Shown: positions 49,325 to 60,300 of the stretch, one piece after another | Position numbering within the stretch: position 1 is the first letter of the stretch | Layout: each line of letters begins with the position of its first letter | Assembly: GCA_947459195.1 (NCBI GenBank) | Contig: CANHCS010000001.1 | Location: 33,391 to 97,390 of the forward strand | Origin: Sphingobacteriaceae bacterium | GTDB lineage: Bacteria; Bacteroidota; Bacteroidia; Sphingobacteriales; Sphingobacteriaceae | Length of the DNA stretch: 64,000 nt | Direction: 5' to 3' | Translations under genes and position numbers: made by a program | Notes under the pieces: model-generated | What the model was told of the DNA's origin: nothing | The model's input: only the letters and a program-made list of their open reading frames with translations | Database searches by the model: none

Positions 49325-52300
49325 GTGCATATTCACTTTAAGAGATGGTTGCTTGTTGCTTTTTTGTTCAACAGTTTACTTGTAAGGTCACAAACCAAAA
49401 TCAATTTTGATGAGGGATGGAAATTTCATTTCGGCCATGCCGGTGATCCTTCGAAGGATTTCAATTATGGTATTCCAGCCATATTCTCCAAGTCAGGCAA
49501 AACAGATCAAACTGCGCTAGGCATTAATTTTGATGATAAAGCCTGGAGAACGCTCGATTTACCTCATGACTGGGCAGTAGAATTACCTTTTGTAAATACG
49601 CCTAATTTTGATGTGCAGTCGCACGGCTATAAACCAGTGGGCGGTTTGTATCCAGAAACCAGTATCGGCTGGTACCGCAAACATTTTACCGTAGCCAAGG
49701 CCGATTCGGGAAGTCGTTTCAGCATACAGTTTGATGGAATTTTTAGGAATGCCAACATTTGGGTCAATGGATTTTTTCTGGGGAATAATCAAAGTGGCTA
49801 TGTGGGGGCAACTTATGATATTACCGATTATATCCAATTTGATAAAGACAATGTAATTACGGTAAGAGTAGATGCCACACAATACGAAGGTTGGTTTTAT
49901 GAGGGGGCCGGGATCTATAGGCACGTATGGCTAAATAAATTTAACAACCTCCATTTTGAGCAGAATGGCGTGTTTGTTTATTCGGATGTGAAGGATAAGA
50001 GTGCACAAATAAACATTGAAGCCAGCATCCAAAATGAACAATTGAGTGGAGCAAACTTCACAATCTATTCATATCTCACAGACCGGAATGGTAAAAGGCT
50101 GGCCCAAACGAAACCACAAGCTGTTGAACTGGCTTCCAACGCTCAAACAACCGTTAAGCAGCAGATCCATCTCCTGCATCCGCGTTTATGGAGCTTAAAA
50201 GATCCTTATTTATACAAAGTCGTTTCTATCATTAAATCCGGGGATCAGGTGATCGATTCTGTAAAACAACGCATTGGTATCCGTACCATCCGTTTGGATC
50301 CGAAGGAAGGTTTTTTCCTGAATGGCGAATACGTGAAGTTGCAAGGCGTAAACAATCACCAAGATCATGCTGGGGTAGGGAGCGCCTTGCCGGATTATTT
50401 GCAATACTATCGTGTGGCTTTATTAAAAGAAATGGGCGTGAATGCCTATCGTACCAGCCACCACGCACCTACACCCGAACTGTTAGCAGCCTGCGATAGT
50501 TTAGGGATGCTGGTGATGGATGAACAACGTTTATTAAATAGCAGTCCCGAATACATGAGTCAGCTTGAGCGTCTAATTAAACGTGATCGGAATCATCCTT
50601 CCGTTTTTTTATGGTCAATTGGCAACGAGGAAGGTTGGATACAAACTAACTCTACCGGAAAGCGTATTGCTCAAACCCTATTGGCCAAACAACGAGCATT
50701 AGACCCCACCCGCACCAGCACCTATGCGGCCGATGTTCCCAATGTATTTGAAGGGGTAAACGAAGTCATCCCCGTTAGAGGATTTAACTATCGCCAGTTT
50801 GCCGTTGCCGATTATCATCGCGACCACCCCAATCAACCCATTATTGGTACGGAGATGGGGAGTACGGTAACTACTCGGGGAATTTATCAGCTTGATTCAT
50901 TGAAAGCTTATCTGCCCGATCAAGACATCACTGCTCCCTGGTGGGCCAGCCGTGCTGAAGAGTGGTGGCAGCTTGCTGCTCCAAATAAATTTTGGCTAGG
51001 TGGATTCATCTGGACTGGATTTGATTATCGAGGAGAACCCACCCCATTCAAATGGCCTAATATCAATTCGCATTTTGGCGTAATGGACATGTGCGGATTC
51101 CCAAAAAACATTTATTACTACTATCAAAGCTGGTGGACCGATAAAGACGTATTGCATATTTCGCCTCATTGGAATTGGCCCGGCAAAGAGGGACAAGCCA
51201 TGGATGTTTGGGTGAACTCCAATGCCGACGATGTGGAATTGTTTTTAAATGGGAAAAGTTTGGGTAAAAAACAGATGCCACGTAATGGGCATTTGCAATG
51301 GTCAGTTTTGTATGAGCCGGGTAAATTAGCAGCCATTGCTTATAAAAAAGGTAAAAAATTAACCGCACAAGTAGAAACTACCGGTCCGGCTGCCGAAGTG
51401 GTAATTACTCCTTATAAAACAACCATGCTGGCCGATGGCAAGGATGCAGCCGTGATTAATGTGAGTGTAGTGGACAAGGAGGGAAGAGAAGTGCCCAATG
51501 CCAATCAGCTCATTAAATTTATCCTTACGGGAGATGCGAAAATTATTGGCGTTGGCAACGGAGATCCGAGCAGTCATGAACCTGATAAATGTGTAGACGG
51601 TGCCTGGCAACGAAGTCTGTTTAATGGGAAATGTCAGGTAATTATTCAATCGGGTAAAACCGCGGGGAATATCAAGTTCGAAGCAATAGCAGATGGACTG
51701 TGGAAAGGATCAACTGATATTTTAACAGTTTCACCGTCTAATGTATCTACCCTGAGTACGAGCGATAAGAAGTATGAATTGAGAGGTGAAGCCGCCAAAT
51801 CGAGGTCGAGCACCAAGATGCTGGGAGCTGATATTTCTTTTCTACCAGAGTTAGAGGCCAAGGGGATTAAATTTTCGGATCAGGGTATTCAGAAAGATCC
51901 CATTTTGATCATGAAAGACCATGGGATCAATTATGTGCGCTTACGCATTTTTAATGACCCAGCTCATGAAAAAGGCTATGCTCCCGGCCAAGGATTCTGC
52001 GATTTGAACTATACCAAAGCCATGGCGAAACGGGTGAAAGCAGCCGGGATGAAGCTCTTATTAGACTTTCACTATAGCGATTATTGGGCCGACCCGGGAA
52101 AACAATTCAAGCCGGCCGCTTGGGAAAAATTAAATCCGGAGGAGCTCAAGCAAGCTTTATATGATTTTACCAAGAAAGTGATGCAGGAATTGAAAGATCA
52201 GGGCACTACACCCGATATGGTCCAAATTGGAAACGAGATTAACCATGGTATTGTTTGGCCGGAAGGTAGTGTGAGCAATATCGATTATTTGGCACAGCTC

Positions 52301-52726
52301 ATTAAATCAGGTACCGCCGCCGTAAAATCGGTTGATCCGAAAGTGGTGATGATGCTGCACATCGCTTTGGGCGGACAGAACGACGAGTCTGTATTTTTTA
52401 TAGATAATATGGTGGCCCGTGGGGTACACTTCGATGTGATCGGTCAGTCCTATTATCCAAAATGGCATGGAACTTTAGCTGATTTGAATTCGAATTTGAA
52501 TGATTTGGTCAGAAGATATGATAAAGAGGTCATCGTAGTTGAATATTCCCAATTTAAGGATGAAGTAAATAAAATTGCTTTTGAACTTCCTGAAGGCAAG
52601 GGCATGGGTACCTGCATTTGGGAGCCCCTCAATACCTGGGAGGCATTCTTTAACCCAGACGGCCAATCTAATGACTATCTGAAACGCTACGATCAGATCA
52701 GCAAACAATACCTCCAGAAAAAATAG
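49325..52726 (+). CDS. GH2 beta-galactosidase fused to C-terminal GH53 endo-galactanase, secreted
   Basis: GH2 motifs (GWYRKHF, GVNNHQDHAGVG, WSIGNEEGW, GTEMGS) then GH53 motifs from ~51810 (MLGADISFLPELEAKG, YVRLRIFNDP, HYSDYWADPGKQ, VQIGNEINHGIVWPEG); signal peptide; GTG start. Confidence 0.92.
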   Translation: MHIHFKRWLLVAFLFNSLLVRSQTKINFDEGWKFHFGHAGDPSKDFNYGIPAIFSKSGKTDQTALGINFDDKAWRTLDLPHDWAVELPFVNTPNFDVQSHGYKPVGGLYPETSIGWYRKHFTVAKADSGSRFSIQFDGIFRNANIWVNGFFLGNNQSGYVGATYDITDYIQFDKDNVITVRVDATQYEGWFYEGAGIYRHVWLNKFNNLHFEQNGVFVYSDVKDKSAQINIEASIQNEQLSGANFTIYSYLTDRNGKRLAQTKPQAVELASNAQTTVKQQIHLLHPRLWSLKDPYLYKVVSIIKSGDQVIDSVKQRIGIRTIRLDPKEGFFLNGEYVKLQGVNNHQDHAGVGSALPDYLQYYRVALLKEMGVNAYRTSHHAPTPELLAACDSLGMLVMDEQRLLNSSPEYMSQLERLIKRDRNHPSVFLWSIGNEEGWIQTNSTGKRIAQTLLAKQRALDPTRTSTYAADVPNVFEGVNEVIPVRGFNYRQFAVADYHRDHPNQPIIGTEMGSTVTTRGIYQLDSLKAYLPDQDITAPWWASRAEEWWQLAAPNKFWLGGFIWTGFDYRGEPTPFKWPNINSHFGVMDMCGFPKNIYYYYQSWWTDKDVLHISPHWNWPGKEGQAMDVWVNSNADDVELFLNGKSLGKKQMPRNGHLQWSVLYEPGKLAAIAYKKGKKLTAQVETTGPAAEVVITPYKTTMLADGKDAAVINVSVVDKEGREVPNANQLIKFILTGDAKIIGVGNGDPSSHEPDKCVDGAWQRSLFNGKCQVIIQSGKTAGNIKFEAIADGLWKGSTDILTVSPSNVSTLSTSDKKYELRGEAAKSRSSTKMLGADISFLPELEAKGIKFSDQGIQKDPILIMKDHGINYVRLRIFNDPAHEKGYAPGQGFCDLNYTKAMAKRVKAAGMKLLLDFHYSDYWADPGKQFKPAAWEKLNPEELKQALYDFTKKVMQELKDQGTTPDMVQIGNEINHGIVWPEGSVSNIDYLAQLIKSGTAAVKSVDPKVVMMLHIALGGQNDESVFFIDNMVARGVHFDVIGQSYYPKWHGTLADLNSNLNDLVRRYDKEVIVVEYSQFKDEVNKIAFELPEGKGMGTCIWEPLNTWEAFFNPDGQSNDYLKRYDQISKQYLQKK

Positions 52727-52738
52727 TTACAGTTCAGT

Positions 52739-53878
52739 ATGACTCAGATTAGAAGCATTTTCTATCAGCAATTTGCCACAGAGCCAATTGTTATTCAATC
52801 TCCCGGCAGGATCAATATCATAGGAGAGCATACCGATTATAATGAAGGGTTTGTATTGCCGGCATCGATAGACAAATCAATTTATGTGGCCATTTCAAAA
52901 AGGGAGGATCAACAAATCCATTTGTTCTCCTCCAATTATCAAGAGTACATTGAAATAGCACTTGCTGATATCAGGCCAAATCAAAATTGGTCAACTTATA
53001 TCTTAGGAGTAGTAGATCAAGTCCAGAAAAAGGGACATCATTTAAGTGGTTTTAATTTGGTGTTGGATGGGGATGTGCCGATTGGTGCGGGATTATCTTC
53101 TTCTGCAGCTGTGGAATGTGCGGTGGTGTTTGCATTAAACGAATTATTCGGTCTGGGAATCAGTAAGCTCGAAATGGTTCAGATCGCTCAAAAGGCAGAG
53201 CATACTTTTTCTGGCGTATTATGTGGTATCATGGACATGTTCGCCAGCATGTTTGGGCAGCAAGATCAAGTGATCAAACTCGATTGTCGTTCGCTGGATT
53301 ATACATATAAACCTTTGGTTCTCGACGGATATAAACTTGTCCTCTTCAATACCAATGTGAAACATTCATTAGCCAGCTCTGCTTATAATACCCGCAGGCA
53401 GGAATGTGAGCAGGGGGTGAGCTGGGTGCAGCAAAAATATCCGGAAGTAAAAAGTTTAAGAGATGTGAACAGGCAGATGTTGCAAGAATTAGTTGCCCCT
53501 AAGGATCAGCAGGTTTACCGTCGTTGCAATTATGTGGTATCAGAAATTGAGCGCTTACAGCAAGCCTGTGATGATCTGGAAAGGGGAGACCTTTTAGCCT
53601 TGGGTCAAAAAATGTTTCAAACTCACCAAGGGCTGAGTAATGACTACGAAGTAAGCTGCAAAGAATTAGATTTTTTAGTAGATGAAGTCAAAACACAAAA
53701 TGCCGTTTTAGGAGCCAGGATGATGGGGGGAGGTTTTGGCGGATGTACCCTTAATTTAGTGAAAGAAGAATTTATAACTGAAATCTCTGAGAAGCTTTAC
53801 CAAAGCTATCAGCAGAAAATGGGTTTAGAGCTGAGCACTTACATCGTAACTACCGCTCCAGGAACACACAGATTATGA
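52739..53878 (+). CDS. galK: Galactokinase
   Basis: SPGRINIIGEHTDYNEGFVLPASID, GAGLSSSAAVE, RMMGGGFGGCTLNLV. Confidence 0.95.
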   Translation: MTQIRSIFYQQFATEPIVIQSPGRINIIGEHTDYNEGFVLPASIDKSIYVAISKREDQQIHLFSSNYQEYIEIALADIRPNQNWSTYILGVVDQVQKKGHHLSGFNLVLDGDVPIGAGLSSSAAVECAVVFALNELFGLGISKLEMVQIAQKAEHTFSGVLCGIMDMFASMFGQQDQVIKLDCRSLDYTYKPLVLDGYKLVLFNTNVKHSLASSAYNTRRQECEQGVSWVQQKYPEVKSLRDVNRQMLQELVAPKDQQVYRRCNYVVSEIERLQQACDDLERGDLLALGQKMFQTHQGLSNDYEVSCKELDFLVDEVKTQNAVLGARMMGGGFGGCTLNLVKEEFITEISEKLYQSYQQKMGLELSTYIVTTAPGTHRL

Positions 53879-54870
53879 GCTACATTCCTAATATAAACCG
53901 TTACGAGCAAATGGACTACCGTCGCTGTGGTCAAAGTGGGTTGAAATTGCCGGCCATTTCTTTAGGTTTATGGCACAATTTCGGACAGCTTGATGATTTT
54001 GAAAATGCCCGTCAACTTATTCATAGAGCTTTTGATTTGGGTATTACTCATTTCGATCTTGCAAATAATTATGGTCCGCCGCCGGGCAGCGCAGAAGAAA
54101 ATTATGGCAAGATCCTGAAGCAAGATTTTGGTAGATTTCTTCGCGATGAACTCATCATTTCGACCAAGGCGGGCTATCGGATGTGGCCGGGACCTTACGG
54201 CGAATGGGGTTCACGAAAGTATCTGATCAGTAGTCTCGATCAGAGTTTAAAACGCACGGGTTTGAATTATGTAGATATCTTTTACCACCACCGACCCGAT
54301 CCTGAAACGCCCTTGGAAGAGAGTATGCAGGCCCTGCACGATATCGTAAAAAGTGGCAAGGCATTATATGTGGGTATTTCCAATTATCCTGCCGAAGTAG
54401 CTCGAAAAGCGATCCAAATGCTTAAAGAATTGGGTACGCCCTGCCTCCTCCATCAGCCTAAATATTCACTATTTGAACGTTGGGTGGAAGATGGTTTATT
54501 GGACGTTTTAGAAGAAACTGGAACCGGTTGTATCCCTTACTCGCCTCTGGCGCAAGGCTTATTGTCCGACCGTTACCTTAAAGGCATTCCAAAAGATTCT
54601 AGAGTGGCTAAAGGGGTAGGTTTTTTAACTGAATCTCATTTATCACCCGACAAATTGGAAAAAATTAAGCAATTGAATGAGCTGGCAGTTGAACGTAGCA
54701 CCACCTTGGCACAAATGGCATTGGCCTGGGTATTGAAAGATCCTCGAGTTAGTTCGGTACTCATAGGCGCCAGCCGCCCCGAGCAAATTAGCGATGCGGT
54801 TGAGTGTTTGGAGAAATTATATTTTGAGCCAGAAGAGTTGTCCGCCATTGAAAATATCTTGAAGCCCTAA
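53875..54870 (+). CDS. Aldo/keto reductase (YghZ/L-glyceraldehyde-3-phosphate reductase-like)
   Basis: FDLANNYGPPPGSAEENYGKIL, STKAGYRMWPGPYGEWGSRKYL; 4-nt overlap with galK. Confidence 0.88.
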   Translation: MSYIPNINRYEQMDYRRCGQSGLKLPAISLGLWHNFGQLDDFENARQLIHRAFDLGITHFDLANNYGPPPGSAEENYGKILKQDFGRFLRDELIISTKAGYRMWPGPYGEWGSRKYLISSLDQSLKRTGLNYVDIFYHHRPDPETPLEESMQALHDIVKSGKALYVGISNYPAEVARKAIQMLKELGTPCLLHQPKYSLFERWVEDGLLDVLEETGTGCIPYSPLAQGLLSDRYLKGIPKDSRVAKGVGFLTESHLSPDKLEKIKQLNELAVERSTTLAQMALAWVLKDPRVSSVLIGASRPEQISDAVECLEKLYFEPEELSAIENILKP

Positions 54871-54894
54871 TCCTTTCAAAATCCTGAATCAATT

Positions 54895-56589
54895 ATGAAC
54901 AGTAATTTATTACAAACAGCAGATTACATCGTCTTCCTCATTTACTTCTTCATTGTGGCCGGTTATGGATGGTGGATATACACCCGTAAAAAATCTGAAA
55001 AATCGGGTACTAAAGATTATTTTTTAGCAGAGGGCTCGCTTACCTGGGTGGCCATTGGCGCATCGTTGATCGCATCTAATATCTCTGCCGAACAATTCAT
55101 TGGTATGAGTGGCGAAGGATTTTTCAGCGGCATCGCGGTAGCTGCTTACGAATGGATAGCTGCCCTATCACTCATCATTATTGCGGTCTGGTTCATGCCG
55201 GTGTACCTCAAAAATCAAATTTTTACCATGCCGCAGTTTCTCAAGGAGCGATACAACGAAACCGTAGCGATCGTAATGGCTGTTTTCTGGTTATTTCTAT
55301 ACGTTTTTGTCAATCTTACTTCTATTTTATACCTGGGTTCAAAAGCCATTAGCGGATTAGCGGGACAGGAATATTTTCACCTCATTCTCATCTTACTTTC
55401 TCTATTTGCGTTGCTTATTGCCCTTGGCGGGATGAAGGTGATTGGCTATACCGATGTGATTCAAGTGGCCGTATTGATCATCGGTGGATTTGTGGCGGTA
55501 TGGCTGGCATTGGTAAAAGTGGATGAAGTGGTGAACCAAGGTCAGAGTGCGTGGAATGGGTTCCGTACACTGATGACTCAGGCTCCCGACCATTTCCATA
55601 TGATTTTTGACAAACCTACTGCAACGAGTAATGCTGATTTTATTGCCAAATATTTAGCCCTGCCCGGTATTACGATGTATTTTGCCGGCCAATGGGTAGC
55701 CAACCTTAATTATTGGGGCTGTAACCAATACATTACGCAAAGGGCTCTAGGGGCCGATTTACAAACAGCCCGTAATGGGATTCTGTTTGCCGGATTTCTG
55801 AAATTGTTTATGCCGGTAATTGTCATGTTGCCGGGCATTGCAGCTTATGTTTTGTATAAAAACGGTTATTTTGATGCGGCTACCTTTAATGGACAAAAGG
55901 ATGGCGCCTATGCTGCTATTTTGAGTTTATTGCCTGTGGGGATGAAAGGCCTATCTGTTGCTGCCCTTACGGCAGCCATTGTAGCGTCCTTGGCGGGTAA
56001 AGCCAATAGTATTTCAACCATCTTTACTTTAGATGTGTACGAGAAGTATTTTGATAAAGCTGCTGATGAGAAGAAATTAGTGTGGGTAGGTCGCCTCACT
56101 ATTTTGGTTGCCATGCTCATCGCGATAGCAGTTTGTTGGGAAGATTTATTGGGTATTGGCCGAGAAGGCGGATTTACGTTTATTCAGAAATATACCGGAT
56201 TTATCAGTCCGGGAGTTTTTGCATTGTTTATCTTAGGTATGTTCTGGAAGCGTACCACTAGTGCTGCCGCCATTACCGGTTTAATTTCTGGCCTGGTCAT
56301 CGTAATAGTATTTAATAATTTTGCTCCAAGTTGGTTCGGTATGGAGACCTTGCTTTATACTGCCTATTTGAACGGTGCCGGTCAGTATGAGATTCCATTC
56401 ATGGTTAATATGGGTTGGTCGTTTGCTTTCACCGTTTTAATTATGGTACTTGTCAGTTTCGCAGGCCCTAGAGTCAATCCTAAAGCATTCGAATTGGATC
56501 AAGAAATGTTCAAATTAAAGCCATCTACCATTGCACTCATCACTATTATTTTAATGATGGTTTTAGCCTTGTACATCAAGTTTTGGTAA
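54895..56589 (+). CDS. Sodium:solute symporter (SGLT-type sugar transporter)
   Basis: SSS family, polytopic; ASNISAEQFIGMSGEGF, WVANLNYWGCNQYITQRALGA. Confidence 0.92.
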   Translation: MNSNLLQTADYIVFLIYFFIVAGYGWWIYTRKKSEKSGTKDYFLAEGSLTWVAIGASLIASNISAEQFIGMSGEGFFSGIAVAAYEWIAALSLIIIAVWFMPVYLKNQIFTMPQFLKERYNETVAIVMAVFWLFLYVFVNLTSILYLGSKAISGLAGQEYFHLILILLSLFALLIALGGMKVIGYTDVIQVAVLIIGGFVAVWLALVKVDEVVNQGQSAWNGFRTLMTQAPDHFHMIFDKPTATSNADFIAKYLALPGITMYFAGQWVANLNYWGCNQYITQRALGADLQTARNGILFAGFLKLFMPVIVMLPGIAAYVLYKNGYFDAATFNGQKDGAYAAILSLLPVGMKGLSVAALTAAIVASLAGKANSISTIFTLDVYEKYFDKAADEKKLVWVGRLTILVAMLIAIAVCWEDLLGIGREGGFTFIQKYTGFISPGVFALFILGMFWKRTTSAAAITGLISGLVIVIVFNNFAPSWFGMETLLYTAYLNGAGQYEIPFMVNMGWSFAFTVLIMVLVSFAGPRVNPKAFELDQEMFKLKPSTIALITIILMMVLALYIKFW

Positions 56590-56610
56590 AAATCAAATTC
56601 CTATTCAACG

Positions 56611-56643
56611 AAAAAAGTCCTACTCAAAAGAGTAGGACTTTTT
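56611..56643. terminator. Bidirectional rho-independent terminator between convergent genes
   Basis: AAAAAAGTCCTACTC AAAA GAGTAGGACTTTTT. Confidence 0.88.
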
Positions 56644-56651
56644 CATTTGGA

Positions 56652-57353
56652 TCAATTGGTTCTGAATTTGTACAAACCAGAGTCTGAAGAATTATTCTTG
56701 GCATCTTTAGTAATCACCTTCCAGTAGTAGGTAGTTCCTGGATTGGTAGGAACAGCGGTAGATGAGAGGTTTGCTGCAACTGCTCTTAATAAACTACTCG
56801 ATTTATTATTAACGTCTGTCTCAGAAGTGCCAAAATAAACTTCGTAACCAGTGATATCATTATCGGTATCAGCACCTTTCCATTGCAAATTGATATTGCC
56901 AGAACCAACTGCTTGGTTATAGGTTGGACTCACAATTTCTGCCGGGAAAGGGGCATAGTTTGTTTTTCCGGAGCCGGCGTTGTAAAATTTCCAGGTATCA
57001 CTTTCGGCAGTAGCAGAACTTTTGCTCGATTTCGAAATCACATACCAGGAATAGGGCGTGTCTTTCAATAGATTGATATCTATAAAATTTGTATTAACCT
57101 CTTTATTAGTTAAAGTGTTTGTTAGCAGGTTTTTGACGATCACCTCATATCTTTGTGCATTGGCAGCATTTGACCATTCAAACCGTACGGTACTTTCTGT
57201 GTTCGATACCGAAACCCCATTTAAACAAACTTCGTCTTTTGCAGGCAAGCGTAATACTGCTTTCTCTGGGTTCACTTCAGGAGCATCAGAGCCCTTACTG
57301 CAAGCGCCAACAATAGCTGTTAATAATAAAATAGACAATACTAATTTTTTCAT
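56652..57353 (-). CDS. Fibronectin type III-like domain lipoprotein
   Basis: MKKLVLSILLLTAIVGACSKGSD lipobox; two Fn3-like repeats (FEWSNAANAQRYEV, LQWKGADTDNDITGYEVYFG). Confidence 0.82.
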   Translation of the reverse strand: MKKLVLSILLLTAIVGACSKGSDAPEVNPEKAVLRLPAKDEVCLNGVSVSNTESTVRFEWSNAANAQRYEVIVKNLLTNTLTNKEVNTNFIDINLLKDTPYSWYVISKSSKSSATAESDTWKFYNAGSGKTNYAPFPAEIVSPTYNQAVGSGNINLQWKGADTDNDITGYEVYFGTSETDVNNKSSSLLRAVAANLSSTAVPTNPGTTYYWKVITKDAKNNSSDSGLYKFRTN

Positions 57354-60300
57354 TTTTTCAAAATTTTATAGGTTTTGGTGCCCAAATTCAAGAAGTAGAA
57401 TCCAGCTTCTAATGAAGATAGATCTACCTGAACGGTTCTGTTTTGTACCGTATGTAAATTTTTATAGACTACTAATCCGGCACTGTTGAGTACGCTGACT
57501 AGCACCGATTTAGTTTGAGGATCCTCTAATTTAATATTCAGGATATCCTGGAATGGGTTCGGATAAACCAATGCCTTGATATCTACTAAAAACTCTTCTT
57601 CATAGGTACCCTGACACGCTTGATCGGTGCTGACCACCAGTTTATTGGTACCATTCTTTAAATCTAAAGTAATTTCAGATGAACTGGTGAAGTAGAGTTC
57701 ATCATTCAATTTAATTTGATAAGTATTCCCACCATCCAATCTAATGGTCACCGAATTTGTTACCGGATCCACTTTTGAAAAAGCCGTCAGACTTTTCGGT
57801 CCCACAACTAGCGAATATTCAGTTTTAAATTCCTCCTTACCATCTACATAAATGCTGATCTTATAATTACCAGATGTGAGGTTGTTGATATCCAATGTAT
57901 TATTGAACACGAAATCGGCACTAGTGTTATCTGGTCTGGTGAGTTTCAATAAGTAACGTAGGTTTTGAGCAGCGGTAATATTAATCCTTCCATTAATGAT
58001 ATTGGTGCAAGTTGCATCGGTAACCGATACAGAAAAATTATTGGCAGCTAATGGGAAGTTAACGCCCACTACCACGGTTGCTGAGTTTTGAACACATGCT
58101 CCAGAGCTTACCCTAACCGAATAGGAGCCCGCTTGCGTACTGGTATGAGTGTTACCGGTAGCGCCTGGTATGGCCTCGCCATTGAAAAGCCATTGATTGC
58201 CCGTAGCTGCGCTGGAGGTGAGGGTGTTGCCGTTCACGCTGATGGTTGGAAGACTCAACGGAGTTGTGGTTACTGCAGTTCGTTGAGGGGCAGCACATTC
58301 GGCTGATTTGACCACCAGATCATAAAAATAGTAGTAGAAGTTTTTGAAATGTTCGGGGTTAGAAGCATCGGTTGCGGTATTACCGGTGATGCTAAAAATC
58401 CCCCCAATAGTGAATGGATAACCAGTTACACCTGCATTGTTTCGGTAGATAGAAGATCCACCTTCGTAGCTGATGGATATCCTGTAGTTACCGGCAGTTG
58501 GGAGTAAAAGATTGAGGTCGTATACCTGCCCATCGGTATTCTGAATCACATCAAGTGTAACAGAAGAAACCGGCAGGCCTGTGGAGACATTTTCTGCGGT
58601 GAATGTGATTTTACCGGCGCTGCCAATGTAAAGTCTTGCACTTTCGAGGATGACTGGTACTCTGGTGTTGACGAGCACGGCCGGATTGTTGCCATTTAGA
58701 AATCCTCCCCCTGAAAATGCAGTATTTGTTTTTGGTCCTACCGAAGCTTTAAAATCATTCACTCCAGCATGAAAAGTGCTAATGTTGGTATTATTTTCGG
58801 TGTAGTTGGCGGGGCTATTATTGGAAGTAAAAGCCACCGGTACTTGGTCATTGGCATTTTTGTACCAGAATACAGTTCCAGCTCCGCTTGAGCTAAAATT
58901 ATAAACCCCAGTGCTGCCACAACTCACTACAGATGTATTGGACAGAGTTGGTGGGTTACTAATGCTGAAATTAATGATCTTTTGGTTGTTAACCGCGTCT
59001 GCATCATTACCTAACTCTGTGCTGGCAATTAGTTCATAAGTTTGACCTGCCTGGCTGTTGAATGGGGTATTTAATGTAAAATCAACTTCATTGAGTGCAG
59101 CCAAATTTCCGGTATAACTTTCGGTTATGGTTGTCAATACATTATTGTTATTTTTTATGATGACTTTAACAGGTACATTACTAATGGTGGTACTGCCATA
59201 GTTGTTCAAAGTGACGGTTATTCTCTGACCATTAGCAGCACAATTGCCATCCACAGGGTTTAGAATGGCACTTATGCCCACGTCTCTGCTTGGCCTTAAA
59301 AAAGCCACCCTGTAATCCATTACTTCCCCTTTATTGTAAGTTCCGCATGAAGTTATACTGTTTGCATCTGCAGTCTCGCTCAACACCACACGCAGTAAAC
59401 TGAATGCATTTAATGTAACATTACTTGGAATACTGATGTCTTTTTTAAATTCTGCACTACCATTTATGACCGATGTGGTAGCGATTAGTTCGTTGGTTTC
59501 ATTAAAGCTACCATCCTGATTAAAGTCGATGTAAATTTTCGCGATTTTATTGGCATTGGTATTACAAGCGCCTAATTTAATGCTGAGCGGATAAGTAGCT
59601 CCTGCTTCCAAATTGATGAGTTGAGCCGTATTGTCTGTGTAAGCCCTGCAATTAGCATTACTGTAATCGATGTTACTCAATTTAAAGCTTTCAATTTTGG
59701 CATTCTGTGTGCCAGAAATTGTGGGAGCACAATAGGCCGCACCACCTATACCTGAAATGATCAATGAATAAGCTTGTTTACCGCCATCAAGATTGTTTTT
59801 ATGTCTCACATTGATGGTATAAGTTTTTCCGGGAATGGGATCATTGATGATCACCTGCTCCACATTGTCCCTGATATTATCGCCACGGGTGGCATTAGCA
59901 TCGGGGGCATCAGGACTCAAGATCCATGGTCTGTACTCGGTAGACTGATCATTGATTCGTAAGTCGAGATCATTGATCAAACGCGGTGTACGCTCATTGA
60001 GCGGATAAGTATAAGTTTTTTGATTGTTTGATTCAGTGAAGGGAGGAATGCCGGGTGGGTCTGTCCAGCAAATGGTGGCCACAATTGGCCCATTTCCGGA
60101 GCTGGTTACCTGATAGGTTTTATTGGAGGTGGTGACGTTATTAACGGTCCCCAAAATGTCTTCATAAATTCTGCTCTTTGTACCATCCTCCAAGATAAGT
60201 TGAGCAGCTTTTTCAGCATTTAATACTCCCCAGCCAAAAATGTAATCAGGTCCCGGCCGTCCTACATCATCGGCAGTATGAATGGCCAGTCCTTTTAGCG

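Noticed and set aside
49325-49924. Island extending into the GH2-GH53 gene
   Set aside because: The distal tRNA 3' end copy and terminator at 49199-49246 precede the gene; the galactan operon looks like host chromosome with normal composition
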